DNA of 64,000 nucleotides from Sinomonas gamaensis (GTDB lineage: Bacteria > Actinomycetota > Actinomycetes > Actinomycetales > Micrococcaceae). A model generated the notes under the pieces. It searched no databases. It saw only the letters and a list, made by a program, of their open reading frames with translations, and was not told the origin of the DNA. The stretch is from positions 1 through 64,000 of the forward strand of contig NZ_SSCL01000006.1 in NCBI RefSeq assembly GCF_005876955.1, written 5' to 3'. Below are positions 1 through 8,418 of the stretch, in pieces. A program made the position numbers and the translations under genes. Each line of letters starts with the position of its first letter. Position 1 is the stretch's first letter.

Positions 1-1
1 C

Positions 2-286
2 GGGCTGGGGACGAAGACGGTGCAGCTGACGGATGCGCAGAAGCAGGATGGGAACAACGCGTACAACACGTACGTGCATCAGGGGCTGCCGCCGGGTCCG
101 ATCGGCTCGCCGGGGGCGAAGGCCGTGGCGGCCGCGGCGCACCCGACGGCGAACGACTACCTGTTCTGGGTCACGGTGAACCTGGACACGGGGGAGACGA
201 AGTTCGCCAAGACCTACGCCGAGCACCAGACGTACGTGGCCCAGTACCAGCAGTGGTGCAACGCCCACGCCGGGAAGTGCCAGTAG
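2..286 (+). CDS. mltG: MltG-type endolytic murein transglycosylase, C-terminal end (partial)
   Basis: Only the last 94 codons are present; the reading frame is open to the left edge. The segment GLPPGPIGSPG followed by YLFWVTVNLDTGETKF is the typical C-terminal signature of MltG (YceG), a membrane-anchored enzyme that cleaves nascent glycan strands and so sets peptidoglycan strand length. The protein ends in a Cys-containing tail (QQWCNAHAGKCQ), as in Arthrobacter homologues. In most actinobacteria aroE follows mltG on the same strand; here the next gene converges from the other strand. Family assignment is firm for the fragment; whether this is the only mltG copy cannot be seen. Confidence 0.85.
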   Translation, partial: GLGTKTVQLTDAQKQDGNNAYNTYVHQGLPPGPIGSPGAKAVAAAAHPTANDYLFWVTVNLDTGETKFAKTYAEHQTYVAQYQQWCNAHAGKCQ

Positions 287-318
287 CGAGGGCGGCAGGC
301 ACCACTGAGTCCGCGCGC

Positions 319-558
319 TCAGGCCTCCCTCAGCACGTCCGGCAACTCCTCGACATAGACCGTCTGCGGCGGCTCGTAGTAGATGACCAGCACCTTGTCA
401 CCCACCTCGAACACGCTGGTTTTGTCGAAGGGGTGGGCATGGAAAGCGCTCGTGCCGCCCTGGAACGGCAGCATGACCTCCCCGACGGTGCCGGGCCCGA
501 TCCGTCCTGTCACCCGTCCGATCTTGCCAGTGAGGCTTCGGTCAACGTCCTTGTGCAT
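319..558 (-). CDS. NfeD-like OB-fold protein (short form)
   Basis: A 79-residue protein containing little more than the soluble OB-fold of NfeD: GKIGRVTGRIGPGTVGEV near residues 11-28, then a second beta-rich half with VGDKVLVIYYEPP near residues 52-64. Full NfeD proteins add a protease and membrane segments in front; both are absent. It lies 8 bp downstream of the flotillin gene on the same strand. NfeD and SPFH/flotillin proteins are a classic gene pair (for example yqfB-floA and yuaF-floT in Bacillus), so it probably partners the flotillin at the membrane. No anchor of its own is visible. Confidence 0.75.
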   Translation of the reverse strand: MHKDVDRSLTGKIGRVTGRIGPGTVGEVMLPFQGGTSAFHAHPFDKTSVFEVGDKVLVIYYEPPQTVYVEELPDVLREA

Positions 559-566
559 CGGCTTCG

Positions 567-1991
567 CTAGGCGTCTTTGTTAGGACGGGACGCTTTGCCG
601 TTCTTGAGCGCCCCGGTAATCGACGGCAGGAAATTGCCCACTTGGGCCAGAATTCCGCCGACCATGCTGTTGAGGCCCTCGCCACCATTCAGGACGGTCA
701 ATTGATCAACGTGGGCAAAGGGCTCGGCGGCCGCAGAAACGATCGCAGGCATGTTCTCCGCGAGCTGCTGTGAGATCACTGCTTCCTGGTTGGTCCCGAG
801 CGCTTCGGCCCGGGCCTTGATGCCGTCCGCCTCGGCCAGAGACTTTGCCTTGATGGCCGAGGCTGCCGCGTCCCCGCGCGCCCGCGTGGCGGCTGCTTCG
901 GCTTCGCCGGTGATCTTCGTGGCCCCCGCTATGGCAGCCGCTGCAGTCGCATTGGCTTGGGCCTCGACCTCCACCTTGCGGGCATTCGCCTGGGCCTCGA
1001 GCTCGGTGCGGCGGGCCCTTGCCTCGGAGGCGCTGATGTCGGCCGCCTTCTGGGCTTCCGCCTCGGTGCGGAGGGCATAGGCCTTGGCATCGGCCGGCTT
1101 GCGAATCGAGGTCTGCAGCTTCTGCTCCTCGCGGTCAGCCTCGAGCTTCGCCACCTCGGTTTCCTGGACCACCACCTTCTGACGCGCCGTGGCCTCGGCC
1201 AACGGGCCTGCCTGAGCGGCGTTCGCCCTCGCCGTCTCCGCATTGGCCTGGGCCGCGGACTGCCTGATGGCGGAAAGGCTCTGGGCATCGGCAATCTGCG
1301 CCGCGGCCTCTGCTTCCTTTTCCGCAGCTTCACGGTTCCTCGTGGCCTCGGCGATCCGAGCTTCCATCATCACCTGGGCGATGTGCGGCTTCGCGAGGTT
1401 TTGGATGTACCCCGTGGGATCCTGCAGATCCTTGATCTGAAGGGAATCAACCACGAGGCCGAGCTTTTCCATTTCCGTGCCGCTCGCACTGCGAACCAAG
1501 GAGGCGAGTTTGTCCCGCTCGCGGATGATCTCTTCCATCGTCATGCTGCCGATGATCGATCGGAGGTGGCCTTCAAAGACGTTGTAGACCTGACTCTGCA
1601 TTTTGGGCTGCTGGCCGAGGAACCTACGCGCGGCATTCGCGATGAAGGGAGCAGCGTCGCCGATCTTGTAGATCACGACGCCCTCCACGATCACCTGAAT
1701 GCCCTGCGAGGTCACGCAATTGACCTGGAGCTCTGTTTCATTCAGCGTCAGGGAGAGCGTCCTGACCGTCTGGAGCCCGGGAACCACCAAGGCGCCCTTC
1801 CCCGTGACGATTTTGAAGTCCATGCCGTCCCTGGTGTCTGCGCTTCCCCGGGTCAGGCCAGAAATGATCAGCGCCTCGTTCGGTTCTGCCACCTTCCACA
1901 TCAATTTGATGAGCAGCCTGATGACGGCGATGGCGACCACTACGCCCAAGATCGTCAGCAGAATCGGAAGGTAGGCCAAGAGGTCGAACAT
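567..1991 (-). CDS. Flotillin / SPFH-domain membrane scaffold protein
   Basis: About 474 residues. One N-terminal hydrophobic segment (roughly residues 3-25) precedes an SPFH/band-7 domain (about 30-210) and a long Ala/Glu-rich coiled coil (about 215-400, full of EAEAAA and QANA repeats), which is the FloT/YuaG architecture. Such proteins oligomerise on the inner face of the membrane and organise lipid microdomains. The ATG at 1991 is chosen because GAAAGGA lies 8 bp upstream; a TTG seven codons earlier is the alternative. It sits between a PH-like protein and an NfeD-like protein in one leftward operon. Confidence 0.92.
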   Translation of the reverse strand: MFDLLAYLPILLTILGVVVAIAVIRLLIKLMWKVAEPNEALIISGLTRGSADTRDGMDFKIVTGKGALVVPGLQTVRTLSLTLNETELQVNCVTSQGIQVIVEGVVIYKIGDAAPFIANAARRFLGQQPKMQSQVYNVFEGHLRSIIGSMTMEEIIRERDKLASLVRSASGTEMEKLGLVVDSLQIKDLQDPTGYIQNLAKPHIAQVMMEARIAEATRNREAAEKEAEAAAQIADAQSLSAIRQSAAQANAETARANAAQAGPLAEATARQKVVVQETEVAKLEADREEQKLQTSIRKPADAKAYALRTEAEAQKAADISASEARARRTELEAQANARKVEVEAQANATAAAAIAGATKITGEAEAAATRARGDAAASAIKAKSLAEADGIKARAEALGTNQEAVISQQLAENMPAIVSAAAEPFAHVDQLTVLNGGEGLNSMVGGILAQVGNFLPSITGALKNGKASRPNKDA

Positions 1992-2016
1992 CGACTGTCC
2001 TTTCAACGACAAGCGC

Positions 2017-2448
2017 TCAGGTGCCTCGTGGTGTCAGTCTGCTGTGTGCGTCACTCGATGGGAAGTCCAGCCCAATTGTGCGGAGTCCAGTCCACCGCGT
2101 AGCCGCACTCCTCCAGGAAAGGAGGAGCGCTTCGGGCCGCCGGGGCGACCAGAACGTCCACCACAGGCTCGGATCCGTAGTGACGATCTCGACGTCCCAG
2201 AAGAGCGGCGGGAAGTTGAGCGTTCGCCTCTTAGCGAAGACCTGCTTGACCTGCTCGCGCGGAATCACCCAGGGGCCCCGCGCGAAGAGACGTGCCGGCC
2301 CGCGGGCCTCGAACTCGAGTTGTTCCGGAGTGATCACCAGACGGATCCACGGTGGGCTCGCACTGACCTTGTAGCTGCAGTACGCGCCGCCGATGACTTC
2401 CTGTCTCGGCACCTCAGCCCTGACCCGGTCCGGGTCGGTGTTCCCCAT
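2017..2448 (-). CDS. Hypothetical protein, PH-like beta-rich, upstream of flotillin
   Basis: About 143 residues, rich in aromatic residues and beta-prone strands (WIRLVITPEQLEFEARG, FPPLFWDVEIVTTD, LWWTFWSPRRPEALL). The pattern resembles bacterial PH-like proteins that read LVITPE and then F.S.RP, but I cannot name a family. No signal peptide or clear membrane helix is present. It ends 25 bp before the flotillin start, on the same strand, so the two are probably co-transcribed. The ATG start is inferred from lack of a ribosome site at the upstream TTG. Confidence 0.6.
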   Translation of the reverse strand: MGNTDPDRVRAEVPRQEVIGGAYCSYKVSASPPWIRLVITPEQLEFEARGPARLFARGPWVIPREQVKQVFAKRRTLNFPPLFWDVEIVTTDPSLWWTFWSPRRPEALLLSWRSAATRWTGLRTIGLDFPSSDAHSRLTPRGT

Positions 2449-2606
2449 GCGCGAGAGTTTAGAGCCCAACGGATACGGCCTCCGTAGACGGATCTCCGAG
2501 CCCGCAGAAAGTCGAGTACCGGCAAGTGTGGTGAGTGAGTACGGCGACTTGGGACAGTTTTTTGTGTAAGGACACCGCGAATTTGCTCGACAAGCGGGTG
2601 AGGAAC

Positions 2607-3125
2607 ATGAATGTGAACGACATCATCTGGGCGGCCAGCGCCAGCACGATGGGACTCCTGAGTCTGGCCGCACTCGTGCCGGGCAAAAGGAAGCTGGAGG
2701 GGCCGCCGTCGTCCGTAACTCCGGTGGTTGAGCTGGCCGGCGAGGTGCCGACTCGCGAGACGACGACGGAAGAGCAGCCGGCGAGCCAGCTCGACCAAGG
2801 CGAGCGGTTCCGGCTCATCGAGGCGAGGAACGCTGCCGAGGACGCGTACGCCCGGCGGGTCGCCGTCGCCGAACACGAGTTCACGGCGACAAAGAACCGT
2901 GCCGAGGTCCACGTCCGGGCTGCGGAGATGTTCCTCGAGCATGAGGAGCGACGGCGGAGCCAGCGGATCGGCACCGCGCGAGAGTATCTGGCCGACGCCC
3001 TGCTCGAACACCGCTTGATCCTTGCGGAGGCGGAGAAGGTTGTGGCCGATGCGAAGGCCCACGACAACGACGTCGCCTCGGCCGCTGCCGCGCTCGAGGC
3101 CTTCGGGCAGCGACAAGCCGGATGA
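2607..3125 (+). CDS. Hypothetical membrane-anchored coiled-coil protein
   Basis: About 172 residues from the ATG at 2607, which follows GTGAGGAAC; an in-frame GTG at 2535 is possible but would place 24 polar residues before the membrane helix. Residues 3-22 (NDIIWAASASTMGLLSLAAL) form a likely membrane segment. The rest, from about residue 60, is a charged alpha-helix rich in Arg/Glu/Ala with heptad character. No enzyme motif is seen. It stands alone on the plus strand and is followed by a strong terminator hairpin. Function unknown. Confidence 0.6.
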   Translation: MNVNDIIWAASASTMGLLSLAALVPGKRKLEGPPSSVTPVVELAGEVPTRETTTEEQPASQLDQGERFRLIEARNAAEDAYARRVAVAEHEFTATKNRAEVHVRAAEMFLEHEERRRSQRIGTAREYLADALLEHRLILAEAEKVVADAKAHDNDVASAAAALEAFGQRQAG

Positions 3126-3141
3126 CTTGGTGAACAAGGGT

Positions 3142-3175
3142 CGAGGCGGGACGCAGATTGCTGCGTCCCGCCTCG
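3142..3175 (+). terminator. Intrinsic terminator-like hairpin
   Basis: A perfect 15-bp GC-rich inverted repeat (3142-3156 with 3161-3175) closes a 4-nt ATTG loop, 16 bp after the stop of the coiled-coil protein gene. The gene to the right (dctA) converges from the other strand, so the hairpin may serve both. No long T-run follows, as is usual in high-GC actinobacteria. Confidence 0.8.
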
Positions 3176-3274
3176 GGTGCACCGGTTCAGTCCTGCGCCC
3201 GGCCTTCGGGCTACCTGTTGCGATGGGGTGTGCAGGAGGCTGGATGACTCGGCGCGGTCTCGATGAGCTGTGGG

Positions 3275-4585
3275 CTAGTGAACCAGAGCCGGTTCAGGCA
3301 GCTGGACCTTCTCGACCTCGACGGGGGTGAAGCCCGCCTTCAGTTCGGCGTGGAGCTTCTCTGTGTCGAGCGCCCGCTGCCACTTGGCAATGGCAACGCA
3401 GGAGACGATGTTGCAGACCGTGCTGGTCAGGGCGCGGGCTTCGCTCATGAACCGGTCGATGCCGACGATCAGGGCCACACCGGCCACCGGAAGCGTGGGC
3501 ATCACGGTGAGCGTGGCCACCAGGGCGACGAAGCCGCTGCCCGTGACACCCGCGGCCCCCTTGGAGGTCAGGAGCATCATGCCGAGCATGAGGAGGATCT
3601 GGTCCCAGCTGAGGTGGATGTCGCACGCCTGGGCGATGAACATCGAGGCGAGCGTGAGGTAGACCGCCGTGCCGGTGAGGTTGAACGAGTAGCCGGTGGG
3701 GACGACGAGTCCGACGACACCGCGCTCGCAGCCGATCCGCTCGAGCTTGGAGAGCAGGCGAGGCAGGACGGGTTCGCTCGAGGAGGTGGCGAGGACGATC
3801 AGGAATTCGTCCTTGAAGTAGCGCAGGAGCTGCCACAGGCTGAAGCCGGTGATCTTGGCGAGGATGCCCAGGCCGATGACGACGAACGCGATGCAGGCTG
3901 CGTAGAAGGCGAGGATCAGCATCCCGAGGTTGCCGATCGAATGGGCCCCGTACTTGCCCACGGTGTAGGCCATGGCACCGAACGCCCCGATGGGCGCGAC
4001 CTTCATGATGTAGCCGAAGACCACGAACAGCAGCCGGTTGAAGCTGTTGACCACATCCAGCGCGAGCCTCCCGGGTGCGCCGAGCTTGGTGAACGCGAAG
4101 CCGCACAGCAGGGCGATCAGGAGTACGGGGAGGACCTCGCCGTTCGAGAACGCGCCGACGAAGGTGCTCGGGACGATGCTCAGCAGGAAGTCCGAAGGAT
4201 TGCTGCTCGGCAGCTGGCTCGTGTACTTCGAAGCCACTGACGCATTGAGGTGGGCGGGATCGATGTGCATCCCGGCTCCGGGCTGGAAGAGCAGGACGGC
4301 GCCGAGGCCCAGCGCGAGGGCCAAGGCGGTCAGCGTGTAGAAGAGGCCGAGGGAGCGGACCAGGGTCGGCCCGACCTTCTTGGTGTCAGTGAGCGAGGTG
4401 ATGCCGCTGACGATCGTGCAGAAGACGATCGGCGCGATCAGGAACTTCACGAGTTTGACGAAGCCGTCGCCGAGGGGCTGGAGCGAGGAGCCGAGGTCGG
4501 GCCAGAAGGCGCCGACCAGAATGCCGAGCCCTACGCCGATGAGGACCTGAACGTACAGGTGTCCCAGGATTGATTTGATCTTCAT
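3275..4585 (-). CDS. dctA: C4-dicarboxylate/cation symporter (DAACS family, DctA)
   Basis: 436 residues with the full DctA/GltP layout: eight membrane helices and two re-entrant loops. The signatures TGYSFNLTGTAVYLTL (around residue 300) and MLLTSKGAAGVTGSGF (around 340) line the substrate and sodium/proton sites in this family. It imports C4-dicarboxylates such as succinate, fumarate or malate. The gene follows prpF on the same strand after 57 bp, with a divergent LysR gene beyond, so a substrate of the PrpF pathway or a related di- or tricarboxylate is a reasonable inference. Confidence 0.92.
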   Translation of the reverse strand: MKIKSILGHLYVQVLIGVGLGILVGAFWPDLGSSLQPLGDGFVKLVKFLIAPIVFCTIVSGITSLTDTKKVGPTLVRSLGLFYTLTALALALGLGAVLLFQPGAGMHIDPAHLNASVASKYTSQLPSSNPSDFLLSIVPSTFVGAFSNGEVLPVLLIALLCGFAFTKLGAPGRLALDVVNSFNRLLFVVFGYIMKVAPIGAFGAMAYTVGKYGAHSIGNLGMLILAFYAACIAFVVIGLGILAKITGFSLWQLLRYFKDEFLIVLATSSSEPVLPRLLSKLERIGCERGVVGLVVPTGYSFNLTGTAVYLTLASMFIAQACDIHLSWDQILLMLGMMLLTSKGAAGVTGSGFVALVATLTVMPTLPVAGVALIVGIDRFMSEARALTSTVCNIVSCVAIAKWQRALDTEKLHAELKAGFTPVEVEKVQLPEPALVH

Positions 4586-4642
4586 TGAAAAAACTTCCTT
4601 GACGGGCCCCGATCCATGATCGCAGGGGCCGGGCGGTTTGGG

Positions 4643-5788
4643 CTATGCCGTCTGGGCCACAGGTTGTGCGACGTCGATGTCGGCGACGGCGAGCTGGCGC
4701 GCCGCCCGGTGCAGGGCGACTTCGCTGACTTTGCCGGAGGCATCTGTGGTGACTTCGGCGGTGATGACACCGGCGGGGGTGCCGATGCGCAGCAGCCCTG
4801 ATGCGCTGCTGCCGAGGGGGGCCAAGCGTGCGGCTTCCGCGACGACCGTTCCCGGAAGGGCGGAAGCGAGAGAGACCGCGACGGCGGAGGTGAGTCCAAT
4901 TGCCGGGTGCGGAGCGAGCATCGAGAGCATCCGCACCCGCACGTCGTGGCTCTCCGCCGTGATCTTCGCGCCGTCGCTGGCGATGTAGTCGCCAGCAGGG
5001 GCGACGACGCCGACCTTCGGCACCGCGTTCTGCGGCGGATCCTCAGGCCGCCGGATTCCCATCTGGACGGCGGCGGCAGACCGCGCCCTGATCAGCTGAG
5101 GCAGGTGCGTGGTGAGAGGGTCGGTCATCGAGGACAGGTCGATGCCCACCTGATCCGCGGGGAGGAACACCGCCGGCGCGCCGGCGTCGACCATGCTCCC
5201 CTTGAGTCCGGCCCCGATCTCGTCAACGGGCCTGCCCGTCGGCAGGACCGAGCCGGTCGTCTGGCCCCAGGGGGCGTGGAACGAGAGGCTCACGGGGACC
5301 CCGGGCGCGCTGCTGCCCGGAACCGTGGCGCGTCCCGACGTCGGGACGCGGCCGCCCGGCGTCGAGATCGTTCCGCTCAGAACGGCCCCCGTGTTCACAT
5401 TGCGCATGCGGACCCGCGTTGTCCCGGCGCTCGGGGCGACGATGCCCGACTGAACCGCGTACAGGGCAATCGCCGTGGCGCAGTTGCCGCAGTTGGAGCC
5501 CAGCTCGACGGTCGGGTCGCCGATCCCGACCTGCGCGAAGAGGTAGTCGAGGTCGGCCGGTCCGTCGGGAGTCGGGGTGATGATCGCGGCCTTCGACGTC
5601 GTCGAGGTCCCGCCGCCAACGCCGTCGAGCTGGCGTGCGTCCGCCGCCCCGAAAGCATCGGCGAGCAGCATCAGCACCTCCTCCTGGCTGGTGGCGTGGA
5701 GCGTCACGTCGTCGGCGTCGAAGAGCCAGCACTTGCTCGTGCCGCCCCGGTACCAGTGACCGCGAAGTCGCACGGTCGTCTCCTTCAT
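4643..5788 (-). CDS. prpF: PrpF-family isomerase (aconitate / oxalomesaconate-type tautomerase)
   Basis: 381 residues with the PrpF opening RGHWYRGGTSKCW and the conserved SNCGNCATAI segment near residue 100. PrpF proteins have a diaminopimelate-epimerase-like double fold and move a double bond in C6 tricarboxylates: cis/trans-aconitate, 2-methylaconitate, or 4-oxalomesaconate. No prpD/acnD or gallate-pathway gene is adjacent, so the exact substrate is open. Its place with dctA and a divergent LysR regulator suggests a small import-and-isomerise module for aconitate-like acids. Confidence 0.85.
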   Translation of the reverse strand: MKETTVRLRGHWYRGGTSKCWLFDADDVTLHATSQEEVLMLLADAFGAADARQLDGVGGGTSTTSKAAIITPTPDGPADLDYLFAQVGIGDPTVELGSNCGNCATAIALYAVQSGIVAPSAGTTRVRMRNVNTGAVLSGTISTPGGRVPTSGRATVPGSSAPGVPVSLSFHAPWGQTTGSVLPTGRPVDEIGAGLKGSMVDAGAPAVFLPADQVGIDLSSMTDPLTTHLPQLIRARSAAAVQMGIRRPEDPPQNAVPKVGVVAPAGDYIASDGAKITAESHDVRVRMLSMLAPHPAIGLTSAVAVSLASALPGTVVAEAARLAPLGSSASGLLRIGTPAGVITAEVTTDASGKVSEVALHRAARQLAVADIDVAQPVAQTA

Positions 5789-5899
5789 GCTTTGGAGTGT
5801 TGCGCCTCACAGCGCCTGTTACTTCTACGATCCGCGCCACGAGGCTTCAGCACAATCACAGGAATCTTCAGATGCGTCTAGTTTTGCTAAACTCTGGGG
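5789..5899. promoter_or_regulatory. Divergent promoter region between prpF and lysR
   Basis: The 111-bp gap between the prpF-dctA start and the LysR gene is AT-richer than its surroundings. Near the lysR start it contains the short dyad AGTTT-TGCT-AAACT (5880-5893), compatible with a LysR-type operator. Divergent LysR control of the adjacent operon is the usual arrangement; the exact box and promoter elements cannot be fixed by eye. Confidence 0.45.
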
Positions 5900-6841
5900 G
5901 TGGCTGATCTCGACCTGCACCGTCTCCATCTGCTCCGCGAGGTGGCTCGCTCGGGGTCCTTGACGTCCGCTGCTGCGGCCCTGACCTTCACCACTTCGGC
6001 GGTCTCCCAGCAGATCACAAAGCTGGAACACGAGGTGGGCGTTGCCCTGATCGAGCGGCATCCCCGCGGCGTCGTGCTCACTGAAGCGGGCCAAGCTTTG
6101 CTGCGCTACGCGGACGACATCGACAGGACGATCGAGGCCGCCCGCGCGGAGATGGGCGAGTTCGCAGGCCTCCGCCGCGGGCAGCTGCGGATGGGCACAT
6201 TCCCCACGGTCGGTGCATCCCTGATGCCCGACGTCGTGCTCGCGTTCCGCGCGCGCCACCCCGAAGTCGCGGTCACGGTTGTCAGCGCACGGCGCGCGGG
6301 ACTGCTCGAGCGTCTCAGGCGGCGCGACATCGAGCTCACCCTGCTGTGGGACTACCCGTGGGAGCGCATCGAGGACGAGGACCTGACCCTCATCCCGCTC
6401 ATGGATGACCCGACCCTGCTCCTGGTGCCCAACGACCACCCGGTCGCGTCCCGGCGCTCTGTGCGGATCGAGGCGTTGCAGGACCAGGAGTGGATTGTCC
6501 GCGACGAACATCCGGTGGCTGATGTTCTGCGCCGCGTCTGCCGCGACGCAGGCTTCGATCCCCGCATTGCGTTCGCCGCCAATGACTACCAGGAGACCCA
6601 GGGCATGGTGGCAGCGGGCATCGGCATTGCCTTGGCCCCCCGCCTCGCGCTCAGCGCGCTCCGCCCAGACGTCGTCGCCGTTCCGCTCGCCGGGTCCCCG
6701 GCCCGCAGAATCCTCCTCGCCCACCTCGCCAACCGCAGGCTCAGCCCGGCGGGCGAGCAGGCCGCTTCCGTCTTCCGTTCCACCGCGCGGCGCGCGCACG
6801 CCGCGGGTTTACGATCCTCTCGTGTCCCTCACTCCGGATGA
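5900..6841 (+). CDS. LysR-family transcriptional regulator
   Basis: 313 residues. The N-terminal winged HTH shows the LysR pattern (LHLLREVARSGSLTSAAAAL, then SAVSQQITKLEHEVG, residues about 5-45). The periplasmic-binding-like effector domain follows from about residue 90. It starts at a GTG preceded by CTGGGG. Transcribed away from prpF-dctA, it is the probable regulator of that operon, with a di- or tricarboxylate as likely coinducer (inference). Its 3' end overlaps the start of the next gene by 20 bp. Confidence 0.9.
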   Translation: MADLDLHRLHLLREVARSGSLTSAAAALTFTTSAVSQQITKLEHEVGVALIERHPRGVVLTEAGQALLRYADDIDRTIEAARAEMGEFAGLRRGQLRMGTFPTVGASLMPDVVLAFRARHPEVAVTVVSARRAGLLERLRRRDIELTLLWDYPWERIEDEDLTLIPLMDDPTLLLVPNDHPVASRRSVRIEALQDQEWIVRDEHPVADVLRRVCRDAGFDPRIAFAANDYQETQGMVAAGIGIALAPRLALSALRPDVVAVPLAGSPARRILLAHLANRRLSPAGEQAASVFRSTARRAHAAGLRSSRVPHSG

Positions 6842-7760
6842 TCTCTCCGCGTTCCGCGGCCGCCTGCTGGCATTCTGCTATCAGCTTCTCGGGTCGCCTT
6901 TCGAGGCTGAGGACGCGGTACAGGACACGATGGAGCGTGCGTGGCGGGCCCGGGACTCCTTCGACCCGGCGGTGGCGTCGCTGACGACGTGGGTCTTCCG
7001 CATCGCCCGGAACGTCTGCTTCGATCGGCTCCGCGAGTCCCCACGGCGGCCCTTGCCGCGCGACCTCAGCGCCGCCGGTCTCGACGTAGGCGCCCCGCTC
7101 GTCCCTGCCATGGACGTTCCCTGGTTGATGCCGGCACCCACGAGCTGGTGGGAGGACTCCGAACCGGAACGCTCAGCCGTGGCCTCTGACAACGTGCGGC
7201 TCGCCGTCACGGCCGTGCTCCAGGCGCTCCCGCCACGGCAGCGCGGCGTCTTCATCCTGCGCGACGTCCTCGGTCACTCCGCCGCCGAAACGGCGGCGAT
7301 TCTCGAGTTGAGCGTGGCCGCGGTCAACTCCGCACTGCAGCGCGCGCGAGCTGCAGTGCACGACGGCGCTGCTCGCCGAACGCCGTTGCGCCGCCAGGCG
7401 GTGGAGGACTACGCGCGGGCGATCGAGCGGGCGGATGCCGACGCTCTGGCCGCCCTCGTGGCCGCAGACGTGGTGTTCGAGATGCCGCCAGTGCCGCAAT
7501 GGTCCATCGGGCGGGAGAATTACGCCGCGTTCATGGCGAATCTGTTCGCTTGGCGGGGCGCACGGTGGGAGACTCAGCTGATCTCCGCCAATGGGCAGCT
7601 CGGGCTGCTCCTCTTCCTGGTCACGGATGAAGGACCGCAGCCGCACACCGTTCAGCTCTTCGCCGCAGATGCCGGCGGGACGGCAATCGGGGAGGTGCTC
7701 GTCTACCAGAACCCGCAGCTGTTCGGGCTTTTCGAGAAGGATCTTGCCTCAGACCGATGA
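6822..7760 (+). CDS. ECF-type sigma-70 factor with C-terminal SnoaL-like domain (SigG/SigJ-like)
   Basis: About 312 residues from a GTG inside the end of the LysR gene. Region 2 (FEAEDAVQDTMERAW.ARDSFD, about residues 24-50) and region 4 (LPPRQRGVFILRDVLGHSAAETA, about 140-162) are clear. A roughly 110-residue tail (DALAALVAADVVFEMPP...) has the SnoaL/NTF2-like pattern typical of SigG/SigJ-type factors, where the tail modulates activity in place of a separate anti-sigma. No anti-sigma gene is adjacent. The larger open frame upstream is an overlap artefact in the LysR gene. Confidence 0.88.
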   Translation: MSLTPDDLSAFRGRLLAFCYQLLGSPFEAEDAVQDTMERAWRARDSFDPAVASLTTWVFRIARNVCFDRLRESPRRPLPRDLSAAGLDVGAPLVPAMDVPWLMPAPTSWWEDSEPERSAVASDNVRLAVTAVLQALPPRQRGVFILRDVLGHSAAETAAILELSVAAVNSALQRARAAVHDGAARRTPLRRQAVEDYARAIERADADALAALVAADVVFEMPPVPQWSIGRENYAAFMANLFAWRGARWETQLISANGQLGLLLFLVTDEGPQPHTVQLFAADAGGTAIGEVLVYQNPQLFGLFEKDLASDR

Positions 7761-7819
7761 ATTCGGCGCTCCCCATTCGTATGCCTAGGTGACCGCCCAC
7801 CACAACGTAAGGGAGCGCC

Positions 7820-8413
7820 ATGGCACGCATCATCGTCGCGCAGTTCATCACCCTCGATGGTGTCGTCGAAGATCCCGACGGATCCGACGGCACCGCTTTC
7901 GGCGGCTGGGCCTTCCGCCACGGCCGAGAGGCAATTGCCGGCGACAAATTCGCCTACGGTCCGATTCTGCAGACCGGGGTCTTCCTGTTCGGAAGGAAGA
8001 CCTGGGAACACTTCTCGACGCTGTGGCCGGGGCGCGAGGATCCCTTTGCGCGGGCCCTCAACGCCGCGGACAAGGCAGTCGCCACGCGATCGGGAGTTGA
8101 TCTCGGCCGGTGGCAGAATTCTCGAGCCGTCAGCGGCGATGTCGTTGAGTGGGCTCGCCAAGAATCTGACCATCGCGACGTCGTCATTATCGGCAGCGGG
8201 ACTCTCGTCGATCAGTTTGTCAGCTCAGGGGTGGTCGACGAATACCGCCTGCGGGTCTTCCCGACTGCGACCGGCGCCGGCCGCCGCCTTTTCCCCGGCG
8301 GGTGTCACCTCGACCTGGCCAGCAGCGAACGCATGGGACCGACAACACTCGCCATCTGCACCCCGGCCCTCGACAGGGCGAGGATTCAGCCGTGGCCGGA
8401 TCCTCGCCCGTGA
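7820..8413 (+). CDS. Dihydrofolate-reductase-like / RibD C-terminal family protein
   Basis: 197 residues beginning MARIIVAQFITLDGVVEDP, the standard start of the RibD_C/DHFR-like family. GRKTWEHF near residue 55 and VIIGSGTLVDQF near residue 130 (NADPH-binding half) follow, as do the late TATGAGRRLFP residues. These proteins are presumed NADPH-dependent reductases; few have known substrates, and some occur beside sigma factors of the preceding type. A clear AAGGGAG ribosome site precedes the start. It converges on the arsenic operon. Confidence 0.88.
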   Translation: MARIIVAQFITLDGVVEDPDGSDGTAFGGWAFRHGREAIAGDKFAYGPILQTGVFLFGRKTWEHFSTLWPGREDPFARALNAADKAVATRSGVDLGRWQNSRAVSGDVVEWARQESDHRDVVIIGSGTLVDQFVSSGVVDEYRLRVFPTATGAGRRLFPGGCHLDLASSERMGPTTLAICTPALDRARIQPWPDPRP

Positions 8414-8418
8414 GTGCC

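Noticed and set aside
957-2102. 381-codon plus-strand frame opposite the flotillin gene
   Set aside because: Mirror image of the Ala/Glu coiled-coil codons; no ribosome site and Leu/Gly/Arg-rich composition.
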